Below are positions 1-9,925 of a DNA stretch of 64,000 nt, in pieces; position 1 is the first letter of the stretch; the number at the start of each line of letters is the position of its first letter. Under the pieces are notes generated by a model. The model made no database searches, was not told the origin of the DNA, and saw nothing but the letters and a program-made list of their open reading frames with translations. The stretch spans positions 62,001-126,000 of the forward strand of contig NZ_JBPBBA010000003.1 of NCBI RefSeq assembly GCF_050896395.1, given 5' to 3'. Origin of the DNA: Nioella aestuarii (GTDB taxonomy: Bacteria > Pseudomonadota > Alphaproteobacteria > Rhodobacterales > Rhodobacteraceae). The translations under genes and the position numbers were made by a program.

Positions 1-496
1 AAAACAGCAGCAGTTCCGGCGCCCCCCGGCCAAGCGCCTCATCCGCGACCAGCCCAAGCCATGCATTCACCCCATCGGAATAGGCTTGCAACATCGCCAA
101 GGTTTCGGGGTCTTGCGCCTGAACCGACCGGCTGGCATGGCCGTACAGGTCGAGCCTGCGCATCAGCTCATCAATTTGAAGGGTGCGTTCGCCAAAAATT
201 TCGGACAACCGGCCCTGCGCGGTGCGGCGGGTCATCAGCATCTGCCACAGCCGGTCCTGCGCATGTACGAAGCCTAGCCCGTAGAAGATGTCGCGATCCG
301 TCTCGCCAAAAATATGCGGGACGTTTGCGTTGGTGCGGATAATCTCAACGCGGTCATTCAAGCCAGACACCCGCCAGTCCGTGTCATAGTCAGGGATCGA
401 GCGCGAAAAGATCCACCAGGCCACGAACAGCGTCAGCACCGTCAGCACAAGGGCCGCAGTCACGATCCGGATCATCCAGCGCAGAAAGGGGGCCAT
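1..496 (-). CDS. Penicillin acylase family protein, N-terminal part (runs off the left edge)
   Basis: The frame opens with ATG at 496 and stays open to the window edge, about 165 residues. Residues 1-30 form one hydrophobic signal or anchor segment. The next stretch has the hallmark start of the penicillin amidase family (Ntn-hydrolase; PF01804): an isoleucine-rich strand, then RTNANVPHIFGE, GLGFVHAQDRLWQM and a GRLSEIFG block. Family members are periplasmic proenzymes that cleave themselves and hydrolyse amide bonds of beta-lactams, N-acyl-homoserine lactones or other acyl-amides. The catalytic Ser of the beta chain lies outside the window, so substrate class and integrity cannot be judged. 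It is co-directional with the SYLF gene but separated from it by about 118 bp. Confidence 0.85.
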   Translation of the reverse strand, partial: MAPFLRWMIRIVTAALVLTVLTLFVAWWIFSRSIPDYDTDWRVSGLNDRVEIIRTNANVPHIFGETDRDIFYGLGFVHAQDRLWQMLMTRRTAQGRLSEIFGERTLQIDELMRRLDLYGHASRSVQAQDPETLAMLQAYSDGVNAWLGLVADEALGRGAPELLLF

Positions 497-614
497 AGGC
501 GTCTCTTGTCTTGGGGCAGGTCGTCAAGCGTCCGCACCCTAGCGAGATGCGCGGCGAATGCAACGAAAGAGGCGGCCAAAATGGCCGCCCCGATCAATCA
601 AAACTTTGTTTCCA

Positions 615-1172
615 TCAGGGAAGGATACGGGTGTAGCGCTGACCTTCCAGAGTGGCACCGGCGATCAGGCCGGCCTGCCCGAAGACGATGGCCACCACTG
701 GGCTGAGCAAGCTGTTGGTATCGGTGCCGATATTGCCGCCTTGGGTGCTCACCGCGTAGCGCACATCGCCACCGACTGCCCACCCAGAGGAATAGCGGAA
801 ATCGCGCAGTGCCTCTTCGGTCATAAAGAACAGCGCGTGGGCATATTGCTGAGCGCCGATTTGCAGGCCGAACGTGGCAGAGGCAGATGAGAAGTAATCG
901 ACCGTCGCGCCGTTGATCCGAAGCGCCCCACGGCCATAGCCACCGCCGATGCCAAAGCCCGCCTCGGTGATCAGTGGGATGACAAGCACACCCTCGGCAT
1001 CGGACATCAGGTTCCGGGTGCCGGGAATGTTGGCATACATAAAGTCGATCGCGCTATCGACGCGGGCGTCGATCCGGCTGCTGGCATTGCTGCCGAGCCC
1101 GTTTCCGCAGGCCGAAAGAAGCGGAATGCTGGCCGCGCCCATGATCATGCTGCGTCTGTTGAGAGTGCTCAT
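615..1172 (-). CDS. SYLF/YSC84-type lipid-binding lipoprotein
   Basis: 185 residues. The N terminus has twin arginines (R6-R7), a short hydrophobic stretch and a lipobox ending LSAC at Cys22, so it is probably an outer-membrane lipoprotein, possibly Tat-exported. The rest matches the SYLF (Ysc84, DUF500) fold. It has a conserved start around VLVIPLITEAGFGIGGGYG, a glycine-rich ALRINGATVDYF strand and a GLQIGAQ segment, and ends in beta-strands. SYLF domains bind phosphoinositides in eukaryotes; the bacterial role is unclear, and an envelope lipid-binding role is inference. It appears to be a single-gene unit. Confidence 0.8.
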   Translation of the reverse strand: MSTLNRRSMIMGAASIPLLSACGNGLGSNASSRIDARVDSAIDFMYANIPGTRNLMSDAEGVLVIPLITEAGFGIGGGYGRGALRINGATVDYFSSASATFGLQIGAQQYAHALFFMTEEALRDFRYSSGWAVGGDVRYAVSTQGGNIGTDTNSLLSPVVAIVFGQAGLIAGATLEGQRYTRILP

Positions 1173-1292
1173 AGTCTCTACCGCCTGTGTCTGTCCTCAG
1201 GATATTGGGCTTTTTCGCCCTTGATGCGCAAAATACGCGGGTTTTTTCCAGGTGTCACGCCAATAGCGCCTAGAAGCGCAGGATTTCGCCGA

Positions 1293-2204
1293 TCATAGGC
1301 CCAATGCGGCGCGTTCTGCCTGGCGGGCAGGCTTCCATCGGCGATGAACCCAGAACCATTGTCCAGGCCGTTCGCGAACCTGCGCCCCAAGGCTGTCCAT
1401 CAGTGCCTGCGTCATCGTTGTGGGGTCGCTATGGGCTATGGGGGCCTCAAGAAGCACGTCAAAATCAACCCCATTGTCCAGCCGACGCGCATAGATCGGC
1501 ACAACCAAGGCATTGAATTTCAGTGCAATATCCCCAACCGATTGGGCAGTAGGGGCCGGTTTGCCCAGAAAATCGACGACCACACCCTCGCTGTAGTACT
1601 GATCAATCAGCAGGGCCCCATGCCCGCCTTCCTTGACATGGCGCATGAAGTTGGCAACCCCACGGCGACCACGGGCAAATGCGGGGCCTCCCACGGCCTC
1701 GACCGTGTGAACATAGTGATCGTTGAAATAGCCGTTATTGAGCGGCCGGTAGAGCCCGCCAAGGCTGAATCCCCGGACATTCATTGCGGCGCGCGCGGCC
1801 TGATAGTTGCCGAAATGGCCGGATACGAACAGGATCGGTCGTCCCTCTGCCAACGCTTGCCGGGCCGGTTCCAGGCCCGGACCATGGGTGTTCCAGGTCT
1901 CCGCCCGCGCCAGTTGTTCGTCAGTTGCGTAGTTTTCGATAATGACGCGACCAGCATTGTCCAGAACCTGTCGCGCAATGCTCCGACGCTCTGCCTCTGG
2001 CATATCGGGCCAAACATAGGCAAGATTGGCTCGGGCGCGGCGGGTATATCCTGTCAGGGGACCGATAAGATTTCGTGCGATCCACCCCATGGCCGAGACC
2101 CGGACCGTATGCGGCAGAAACAGAAGCACGGCAATCAAGGCCCGCGCCACGCGGTCCACAATCCAATCGCTCCAATTTCGGCTTTGCGTGTCTTCTACGG
2201 CCAT
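1293..2204 (-). CDS. LpxL/HtrB-family lysophospholipid (lipid A) acyltransferase
   Basis: 303 residues from the ATG at 2204. An upstream in-frame ATG at 2234 would add ten residues, but a purine-rich AGGGA precedes the 2204 start. The family transfers a secondary acyl chain onto Kdo2-lipid IVA or other lysolipids at the inner membrane. A hydrophobic helix lies near residues 20-33. The motif region reads SGHFGNYQAARA; the usual HX4(D/E) dyad is here HX4Q (His130, Gln135). Downstream, the LYRPLNN and LIDQYY blocks and a C-terminal WFWVHRRWKP match the family. No other lipid A genes are adjacent. Function is likely but the altered dyad leaves activity uncertain. Confidence 0.8.
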   Translation of the reverse strand: MAVEDTQSRNWSDWIVDRVARALIAVLLFLPHTVRVSAMGWIARNLIGPLTGYTRRARANLAYVWPDMPEAERRSIARQVLDNAGRVIIENYATDEQLARAETWNTHGPGLEPARQALAEGRPILFVSGHFGNYQAARAAMNVRGFSLGGLYRPLNNGYFNDHYVHTVEAVGGPAFARGRRGVANFMRHVKEGGHGALLIDQYYSEGVVVDFLGKPAPTAQSVGDIALKFNALVVPIYARRLDNGVDFDVLLEAPIAHSDPTTMTQALMDSLGAQVRERPGQWFWVHRRWKPARQAERAALGL

Positions 2205-2297
2205 AGAGGGCAGCTGTCCCTGACATGGTGGCAAACGGCATGGCCACCAGCGTCACACATAAAGTGGGCGCGGGATGATCTCAAGCGGGCAGGCGGG

Positions 2298-2729
2298 TCA
2301 ACCTTCGCGTGCGGCGAGGGCGTCGATCTGTCCGCGCATCCCCTCTAGCTGGTAGCCGGCAGCCCCCGCGGCGGCGATGATATCATCGGTGGCAATCTGC
2401 CCTGCCTGCGAGAATGCCCACATGACCGAAGACCTCATGCCAGAGGCGCAATAGGCAACCGATGCACCCTGCGCGCTGTCCAGGGCCTCGGCCTGTTCCT
2501 CGACATTGTCCATTGTCATCGCCGCGCCATTGACCGGGTTATAAACGAAGGCCAGCCCCGCGGCCTCGGCGGCAGCCTGCATGGCGGCGGCCTGATGGCT
2601 CGGCGGCACTTCCATATCTGGGCGGTTGCAGATCACCGTGGTCACGCCTTGTGCGGCCAATTCGGCCATATCGGCCGGATCAAGTTGGCCAGCTACGGAA
2701 TGATCTTCGGAAAGCGGTCTCAGGTCCAT
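2298..2729 (-). CDS. TIGR01244-type (DUF442/BLH) phosphatase-like protein
   Basis: 143 residues, matching the family of the N-terminal phosphatase-like domain of beta-lactamase-like hydrolases (TIGR01244, DUF442). The N terminus has the typical LSEDHSVAGQL start and a QGVTTVICNRPD strand. The P-loop is CASGMR (Cys94 to Arg99, CX4R) followed by SS, the expected dual-specificity-phosphatase-like loop. Related proteins are linked to sulfide metabolism or to biofilm control (BigR-regulated Blh), but no persulfide dioxygenase or BigR gene is present here. The exact substrate is unknown. The left neighbour is the acyltransferase gene, about 93 bp away. Confidence 0.82.
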   Translation of the reverse strand: MDLRPLSEDHSVAGQLDPADMAELAAQGVTTVICNRPDMEVPPSHQAAAMQAAAEAAGLAFVYNPVNGAAMTMDNVEEQAEALDSAQGASVAYCASGMRSSVMWAFSQAGQIATDDIIAAAGAAGYQLEGMRGQIDALAAREG

Positions 2730-2924
2730 CTGGGGGCCTCATCGTTGCGGATCAGTCAAATGCCTAACCTGCCGCGCGGCCGGGCAAATGAAAAGCCGAA
2801 AGCGTGGCGATTTACGCCAAGCCGTTGATCTCGGTCAAAGTGGGGGCAGGTGCGGCGCGATAAACTCTGATCCAGGCGCCGGACCAGGGCGCATACTAGG
2901 AACGCCTACGAAGAGGACAAGAAG

Positions 2925-3242
2925 ATGATCGACCTCGTCAAACGCCGCGATAGCATGATGAAACGTCTGGCCGTGCTGGACGTGAAACTGCACGAAATCG
3001 AGGATGAGCTGGAAAGCCATAACACCCGTGATTGGGAAGAGGCTGCAGTTGAGCGCGAGGGCGATGAGGTGCTGGAAGGCATGGGGGTGTCCGGCCAGCA
3101 CGAGATTCGCATGATCAAGGCGGCGCTCCAACGCATGGATGCAGGCGAATACGGGCTCTGCGTCAAATGCGGGGACGAGATTTCCGAGGATCGGCTGGAG
3201 GTGCTGCCCTGCACGCCCTTCTGCCGCAAATGCGCGTCCTGA
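2925..3242 (+). CDS. Short TraR/DksA-family zinc-finger regulator
   Basis: 105 residues, shorter than E. coli DksA (151). Residues 5-55 form a charged coiled coil. The C terminus carries a C4 zinc finger with Cys79, Cys82, Cys100 and Cys103 (CVKC ... CRKC). DksA proteins enter the RNA polymerase secondary channel and potentiate ppGpp. This short form lacks a clear DxxDxA coiled-coil tip, so its effect may differ. The ATG is preceded by GAGGAC-type purines. It is followed by a GC hairpin with little U-tract (about 3295-3326) and then a 51-codon gene. Confidence 0.85.
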   Translation: MIDLVKRRDSMMKRLAVLDVKLHEIEDELESHNTRDWEEAAVEREGDEVLEGMGVSGQHEIRMIKAALQRMDAGEYGLCVKCGDEISEDRLEVLPCTPFCRKCAS

Positions 3243-3357
3243 TCGACCGCAGGGAACGGCCATGGGTGGGGACTTCTGGCTGTTCCAGCGGGGTCGGGCC
3301 TTCGGGTCCGGCCCGCAAATTCTACCACCCGTTTCGTGACACAAAAAGGATCGCCAG

Positions 3358-3513
3358 ATGACCAAACCACACCCGAAAGCGCCCGAAGAAAAGGGCGAGA
3401 CCAAGGTCGATCCGGCAGCGGCGCGTGTGGACAATCCGCGCCCGGCACCGCGATGGAAGCCCGATCCGGCCCTGGAAGACGACGACGACCTGTTCAACGA
3501 TATGCCGGTCTGA
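3358..3513 (+). CDS. Small hypothetical acidic protein, 51 aa
   Basis: Frame ATG to TGA of 52 codons, with AAGGA seven bases before the start. The product is proline- and charge-rich: a Lys/Glu N terminus, a DPAAARVDNPRP centre and an acidic tail of four Asp followed by LFNDMPV. I see no hydrophobic segment or known motif. It sits 115 bp after the DksA-type gene and ends just before a strong bidirectional terminator, which supports it as the last gene of a rightward unit. Function unknown. Confidence 0.5.
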   Translation: MTKPHPKAPEEKGETKVDPAAARVDNPRPAPRWKPDPALEDDDDLFNDMPV

Positions 3514-3558
3514 AAGAGCCGCTGTGCCTGCTCCCTCGTTGGCGCACGCGTCTTTCGT

Positions 3559-3594
3559 AAAACCGCCCCACGGATCATTCTGCGGGGCGGTTTT
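3559..3594. terminator. Bidirectional intrinsic terminator between the small gene and hemB
   Basis: Perfect 11-bp inverted repeat (3559-3569 with 3584-3594) of AAAACCGCCCC type around a 14-nt loop. A/T runs on both outer edges would give U-tracts in either direction. It lies between convergent genes, as expected for a shared terminator. Confidence 0.85.
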
Positions 3595-3598
3595 CGAT

Positions 3599-4597
<999 letters not shown>

Positions 4598-4725
4598 GGG
4601 GTCTTCCTCCTCATCATGTGTTGCAAAATGGGGTGGCATGTTCGCGCAGTTTTCTCAAGGGCTGGAAACCTGCGCGGTGCGCGACTAATGTTCCCAGAAA
4701 TTGTGAATTGAGTGGCAGAGCGGCC

Positions 4726-5241
4726 TTGGATTTTCTCGAACTTGCAACGGAAGTGATCGACCTTAGGTCGTTCTCGAACCTGTGGTACTGGATCGCGCTT
4801 GCAGCGCTGTGGTCCACGGCCAGCCATTGGATTGTCGGCGTGCCGTTCGACATGGTGACCCGCGCCCGTCGCGGGCATGAGCGGTCGATCCATGACATGC
4901 GCGTTCTGGCAGAAGTCAACGTGAACCGCATCCTTGCGTTGGTCGAGTTATCGGGTGTTTTCGCGATCGGCTTTACTTCGTTTCTGATCACCGGTCTTGC
5001 GGTTCTGGGATGGGGATACGACGTTGAGTTCTGTCAGGCTGTCTTCCTTCTGCTTGGCCCGATGTCGGGCGTCGCTGCCCTGAATATCCGCACCGCGCAC
5101 AAGCTGCGCGATACAGGGTTCGAAGACTTGGGTCGTCGCTTGCGCACGCATCGGATGATGGTGCAGATGATCGGTATGGTCTCAATCTTCATCACGGCGT
5201 TCTGGGGCATGTGGACCAACCTGCACTATGGTGCGCTCTGA
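4726..5241 (+). CDS. Membrane protein of the Rhodobacterales 'SufBCD complex component' type
   Basis: 171 residues if translation begins at the TTG at 4726, which matches the start I recall for relatives (acidic leader, then DLRSFSNLWYWIALA). No ATG occurs in frame near here. I count four hydrophobic segments: around residues 18-36, 68-88, 92-110 and 142-160. The motif VPFDMVTRARRG follows the first. Relatives in Rhodobacterales are annotated as a component of the SufBCD complex, but I see no direct evidence for Fe-S assembly and no suf genes nearby. Its stop lies 26 bp before mfd, suggesting cotranscription. Confidence 0.7.
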   Translation: MDFLELATEVIDLRSFSNLWYWIALAALWSTASHWIVGVPFDMVTRARRGHERSIHDMRVLAEVNVNRILALVELSGVFAIGFTSFLITGLAVLGWGYDVEFCQAVFLLLGPMSGVAALNIRTAHKLRDTGFEDLGRRLRTHRMMVQMIGMVSIFITAFWGMWTNLHYGAL

Positions 5242-5267
5242 CTTTAACTTCGCGGGGCAACCCACTC

Positions 5268-8200
5268 ATGGATAATAAAAACCATGTCCTCATGGGGGGC
5301 GTTCCAGAGGGGTTTGATGCGACCCGGCTGCTGCGGGAATTGTCCACTGGGGATGGCCCCGTGCTACATGTGGCGCGCGATGACAAGCGTCTGGCAGCCA
5401 TGGCCACGGCATTGGAGTTCTTTGATCCGTCCGTGCCGGTTCTGCGCTTTCCCGGTTGGGATTGTCTGCCATTCGACCGTGTCTCGCCCAATGCCGATAT
5501 CTCAGCCTCTCGGATGGCAACACTGGCGACGCTGGCCGCCGGGCTGGAGGGGCGGTTCATCGTTCTCACAACGCTTAGCGCCGCCACTCAGTACGTGCCA
5601 CCGCGCGACCTGCTGAAAAGCTCTGCCTTCGTGGCGGAGGTCGACTATCGTTTGAATGAAGAAGATCTTCGCAACTTCCTGGTTCGTATGGGATTTTCCC
5701 AATCCCCCACTGTGATGGAGCCGGGCGATTACGCAATCCGCGGGGGCATCATCGATGTCTGGCCCCCGGGCGAAGACATGCCGGTAAGGCTGGATCTGTT
5801 TGGCGATGTGCTGGATGGTGCGCGCAGGTTTGACCCCGCGACGCAACGCACCACCGAAAAGCTGATACGCGTTGAATTCGCTCCGGTGTCCGAGGTCATT
5901 CTCGACGACGCTGCGATTGCCCGATTCCGACAGAATTACCGGGTAGAGTTCGGCGCAGGTGGCGGTGAAGACCCGCTTTATGAAGCGATTAGTGCGGGCC
6001 GCAAGCATCAGGGTGTCGAACATTGGCTGCCATTCTTTCATGAACGGCTGGAAACCCTGTTCGATTATCTTCCCGATGCGACGATCACACTGGACGACCA
6101 AACCACGCCGCAACGGCTGGCCCGTTGGGAAACCATTGAAGATCAATATGATACGCGCAAAACTGCGATGACGCAAAAGGGCCGGATGGACACGGTTTAC
6201 AAGCCGTGCCCGCCGGAATTGCTGTATCTGACGGATGCCGCCTGGGACACGGCCATCGCAGGTCATCGCGTGGTTCAGTTTTCGCCGTTGCCACAAGCCT
6301 CCGGCCCTGGCGTGGTGGATGCGGGCGGGCGGATCGGGCGCAGTTTCGCGCCGGAGCGTCAACAGGAAAACATTAGCCTTTTCGGAGCTTTGGCCGATCA
6401 TATTCGGTCAGAAAGCAAGCGCCATGCAGTCGTCATGGCCTCTTGGTCCGAAGGCGCGCGGGAACGATTGTGGGGCCTGCTGGAAGATCAGGACATCACA
6501 GATCTGACGGAGATCTCCGACGGGCTGGTCGGCCTAAAGGCGGGCAGTGTGAATTTGGCGGTCTGGCCATTGGAGCAGGGCTTTACCGGTGCCGGGGTCA
6601 CGGTGATTTCGGAACAGGACGTGTTGGGCGACCGCCTGATCCGGCCAAAGCGGAAAACCAAGCGGGCGGAAAACTATCTGACCGAGGCGCAGAGCCTTAG
6701 TCCCGGCGATTTGATCGTTCATGTCGATCACGGGGTGGGCCGTTATAAGGGGCTTGAAACCGTTACCGCCATGGGCGCGCCGCATGAATGCATCGCGTTG
6801 GAATATGCGGGCGGCGACCGTTTGTTTCTACCTGTTGAAAACATAGAACTTCTTAGCCGATATGGCCATGAAGAGGGGCTGCTGGACAAGCTCGGTGGCG
6901 GGGCTTGGCAGGCCAAGAAGGCCAAGCTCAAAGAACGCATTCGCCAGATTGCCGACAAGCTGATCCGCATCGCCGCAGAACGCGAACTGCGCCACGCCCC
7001 GGTGATGGAACCGCCCGGCGACATGTGGGAAGCGTTCTGCGCGCGCTTTCCCTACGAGGAGACCGACGATCAGCTGTCCGCCATTGGCGATGTGATCGAG
7101 GATCTGGAACGTGGCCGGCCGATGGACCGGCTCGTGGTGGGCGATGTTGGCTTCGGCAAGACCGAGGTCGCCATGCGCGCGGCCTTTGTTGCGGCGGCAT
7201 CCGGGATGCAGGTCGCCCTGATCGCGCCCACAACGCTTCTGGCCCGCCAACACGCCAAGACCTTTGCTGATAGGTTTCGGGGATTTCCCATCAATGTCAG
7301 GCAGTTATCGCGCTTTGTTCCGGCAAAGCAAACGACTGACACCCGCAAGGGTCTGGCAGATGGCAGCGTCGATATCTGTATTGGCACCCATGCGCTTTTG
7401 GCCAAAAACATCCGGTTCCAGAACCTCGGGCTTCTGATCATCGACGAAGAACAGCGTTTTGGCGTCGGCCACAAGGAACGGCTGAAGGAAATGCGATCCG
7501 AGGTGCATGTGCTGACATTGTCTGCCACCCCCATTCCGCGCACGTTGCAGATGTCTTTGTCCGGGGTTCGTGATCTGTCTCTTATTGGCACGCCGCCTGT
7601 CGACCGGCTGGCGATCCGCACCTATGTCTCCGAATTCGACGCGGTTACGATCCGCGAGGCGCTGTTGCGTGAACATTACCGGGGCGGGCAGAGCTTTTAC
7701 GTCGTGCCGCGGATCGAGGATTTGCCCGAAATCGAGGAATTCCTGCGCACACAGGTGCCCGAGGTCAGCTTTGTCGTTGCCCATGGCCAAATGGCGGCGG
7801 GCGAGCTGGATGACCGGATGGTGGCCTTCTATGACGGCAAGTATGACGTATTGCTGGCCACCACGATCATTGAATCGGGCATCGACATCCCGACCGCCAA
7901 TACGATGGTGATCCATCGGGCCGACATGTATGGCCTCGCGCAGCTTTATCAGATCCGGGGCAGGGTGGGCCGCGCCAAAACGCGCGCATACGCCTATCTT
8001 ACCACGGAACCGCGTGCGAAGCTGACTCCTGCGGCAGAGAAACGGTTGCGCGTGCTTGGCAGCCTCGACAGCCTTGGCGCGGGTTTCACCATCGCCAGCC
8101 AGGATCTCGATATTCGCGGTGCGGGCAATATCGTGGGCGAGGAACAATCCGGCCATGTGAAAGAGGTGGGCTTCGAGCTCTATCAGTCCATGCTGGAGGA

Positions 8201-8717
8201 GGCGATAGCCAAGATCCGGTCGGGCAACATGGAGGCGCTGACCGATGACGATGGCACCTGGGCCCCGCAGATCAACCTTGGCGTTCCGGTCCTGATCCCT
8301 GCTGATTACGTGCCCGATCTGGATGTTCGCCTCGGGCTCTACCGGCGCCTGTCGCAGCTTCACACGAAAGTGGAATTGGAAGGCTTCGCCGCCGAGCTGA
8401 TCGACCGGTTCGGGAAACTGCCCAAAGAGGTCAACACGCTGTTGCTGGTCGTGCGCATCAAGGCGATGTGCAAACGGGCCGGAATTGCCAAGCTCGATGG
8501 CGGGCCAAAGGGCGCGACGATCCAGTTCCATAACGACAAGTTCGCCAACCCTGCGGGTCTGGTCGAATTCGTTCAGGCTCAGAACGGGCTGGCCAAGGTG
8601 CGTGATACCAAGATCGTGGTGCGAAGGGACTGGTCCAAGGACAGCGACAAGATCAAGGGCGCCTTCGCCATTGCCCGTGATCTGGCCGAGAAGGTGATTG
8701 CCGCGAAGAAGGCTTAA
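5268..8717 (+). CDS. mfd: Transcription-repair coupling factor Mfd
   Basis: 1149 residues from the ATG at 5268, the usual length. Mfd removes stalled RNA polymerase and recruits UvrA to transcribed-strand lesions. Visible in order are the UvrB-like N-terminal region (GWDCLPFDRVSPNADISASRM) and the CarD-like polymerase-interaction domain near residue 478 (PGDLIVHVDHGVGRYKG). Walker A follows near 624 (GDVGFGKTE), then DEEQ near 725 and the SATPIPRTLQMSL helicase motif. The QIRGRVGR motif VI and the C-terminal UvrA-binding inhibitory domain complete the protein. The 3' end overlaps the convergent MFS gene by four bases (8714-8717). Confidence 0.98.
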   Translation: MDNKNHVLMGGVPEGFDATRLLRELSTGDGPVLHVARDDKRLAAMATALEFFDPSVPVLRFPGWDCLPFDRVSPNADISASRMATLATLAAGLEGRFIVLTTLSAATQYVPPRDLLKSSAFVAEVDYRLNEEDLRNFLVRMGFSQSPTVMEPGDYAIRGGIIDVWPPGEDMPVRLDLFGDVLDGARRFDPATQRTTEKLIRVEFAPVSEVILDDAAIARFRQNYRVEFGAGGGEDPLYEAISAGRKHQGVEHWLPFFHERLETLFDYLPDATITLDDQTTPQRLARWETIEDQYDTRKTAMTQKGRMDTVYKPCPPELLYLTDAAWDTAIAGHRVVQFSPLPQASGPGVVDAGGRIGRSFAPERQQENISLFGALADHIRSESKRHAVVMASWSEGARERLWGLLEDQDITDLTEISDGLVGLKAGSVNLAVWPLEQGFTGAGVTVISEQDVLGDRLIRPKRKTKRAENYLTEAQSLSPGDLIVHVDHGVGRYKGLETVTAMGAPHECIALEYAGGDRLFLPVENIELLSRYGHEEGLLDKLGGGAWQAKKAKLKERIRQIADKLIRIAAERELRHAPVMEPPGDMWEAFCARFPYEETDDQLSAIGDVIEDLERGRPMDRLVVGDVGFGKTEVAMRAAFVAAASGMQVALIAPTTLLARQHAKTFADRFRGFPINVRQLSRFVPAKQTTDTRKGLADGSVDICIGTHALLAKNIRFQNLGLLIIDEEQRFGVGHKERLKEMRSEVHVLTLSATPIPRTLQMSLSGVRDLSLIGTPPVDRLAIRTYVSEFDAVTIREALLREHYRGGQSFYVVPRIEDLPEIEEFLRTQVPEVSFVVAHGQMAAGELDDRMVAFYDGKYDVLLATTIIESGIDIPTANTMVIHRADMYGLAQLYQIRGRVGRAKTRAYAYLTTEPRAKLTPAAEKRLRVLGSLDSLGAGFTIASQDLDIRGAGNIVGEEQSGHVKEVGFELYQSMLEEAIAKIRSGNMEALTDDDGTWAPQINLGVPVLIPADYVPDLDVRLGLYRRLSQLHTKVELEGFAAELIDRFGKLPKEVNTLLLVVRIKAMCKRAGIAKLDGGPKGATIQFHNDKFANPAGLVEFVQAQNGLAKVRDTKIVVRRDWSKDSDKIKGAFAIARDLAEKVIAAKKA

Positions 8718-9925
8718 CGCCCCTCACGCGGCAGTTTGGTTGCAATCATCAGGCTGATCGCGGTCACCACCAGCACCGACAGAACCAAAGGCGTTGGCGT
8801 CCCATTGAAAAGCTGCCCGATCACGGCGCCAATGACCGCACCGCCTACGGTGGCCACGGCCCCCATGACGGAAGAGGTCATTCCGGCTATGTGGCCCATG
8901 GGTTCCAGCGCCAGCGCATTTAGGTTGCCGATGGTGAAGCCGGTTGCCGCGAACTGCCCGGCAGTCCAGACGAGGAAGATCCAGAATGTCCAGGGGGCCT
9001 CGGTTCCAATGAACAGAAACACCACCCCCGCCCCGACAGAAACGGCAATCTGCGCCATCAAGGCCCGGCGGATAAGCGGCCGCATACCAAGCCTGACCAC
9101 AAGCGTCGCATTGACCAATGGCGGCAAGGCCGCGAACACAGCAATCCCTGCGAACCAGAAGTGGAAGTGCCCGCCACGGTCGTAGGTTATGTCAAACACC
9201 TGCTGAATAGTGCTGATGGTGGCGAAGAGAACCCCGAAGATCATGATCTGGATAAGCGTTGAGAGCATCACCTGCCGATGCCCCAGAACCTCCTTCATTC
9301 CGGCCCACAACATGGCGCCCTGCAACGGGCGACGTCTTTCGACCGGCAGGGTCTCTGGCTGGCGAATGCCGACCCAGCCAATGGACACGACGGAAAACAG
9401 AACAAAAGCCAGGAAGATGGACCGCCAGCCAGCCAGGGCGATGATCCCCGCGCCGATCATTGGGGCGACGGCGGGAAAGATCATGAAAACCAGCATGGCA
9501 AAGGACACGATCCGGGCCATCTCTCGTCCGGAATAGAGGTCGCGCACAAGCGCCATCGAGGCAATGCGCGGCCCGGCGGCTCCAAGCCCCTGAATGGCGC
9601 GGGCGGCCAGAACCAGTTCGAGCGTCGGCGCAAAATAGGCCATGACCGCCCCGATCACGTATAGACCCGCCCCCCAATAGATCACCGCTTTGCGCCCGAA
9701 CGCATCCGACAGCGGCCCGGTGAAAAGTGTGCCCGCACCCATTCCGAAGACGAACGAGGTCAGCACCAGCTGCGCGAGATTGGCGGCGTCCGGCGTCAGC
9801 TCCTCTGCAATCTCGGGCAGGGCTGGCAGCATGGAGTCGATCGAAAAGGCGATGGTCGCGAACATCATCCCCATAAGGGCGATGAACTCACCCTGGGACA
9901 GGCGGCGGGTATTGGAATCGGTCAT
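8714..9925 (-). CDS. Bcr/CflA-type MFS multidrug efflux transporter
   Basis: 403 residues with twelve predicted membrane helices. The N terminus has the Bcr/CflA signature DSMLPALPEIAEEL in helix 1 and GPLSDAFGRKAVIYWGAGLY in the helix 2-3 loop, followed by a RAIQGLGAAGPRI helix 4 motif. Members export drugs or small metabolites by proton antiport. It is the last gene of an operon: its ATG overlaps the stop of the ICMT-like gene by four bases. Since that operon makes an acyl-CoA ligase, the pump may export a related organic acid or a toxic intermediate; this is inference. Confidence 0.9.
   Translation of the reverse strand: MTDSNTRRLSQGEFIALMGMMFATIAFSIDSMLPALPEIAEELTPDAANLAQLVLTSFVFGMGAGTLFTGPLSDAFGRKAVIYWGAGLYVIGAVMAYFAPTLELVLAARAIQGLGAAGPRIASMALVRDLYSGREMARIVSFAMLVFMIFPAVAPMIGAGIIALAGWRSIFLAFVLFSVVSIGWVGIRQPETLPVERRRPLQGAMLWAGMKEVLGHRQVMLSTLIQIMIFGVLFATISTIQQVFDITYDRGGHFHFWFAGIAVFAALPPLVNATLVVRLGMRPLIRRALMAQIAVSVGAGVVFLFIGTEAPWTFWIFLVWTAGQFAATGFTIGNLNALALEPMGHIAGMTSSVMGAVATVGGAVIGAVIGQLFNGTPTPLVLSVLVVTAISLMIATKLPREGR

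Noticed and set aside
7305..8531. 408-codon minus-strand frame inside mfd
   Set aside because: It lies wholly within mfd helicase coding sequence and has no recognisable domain.
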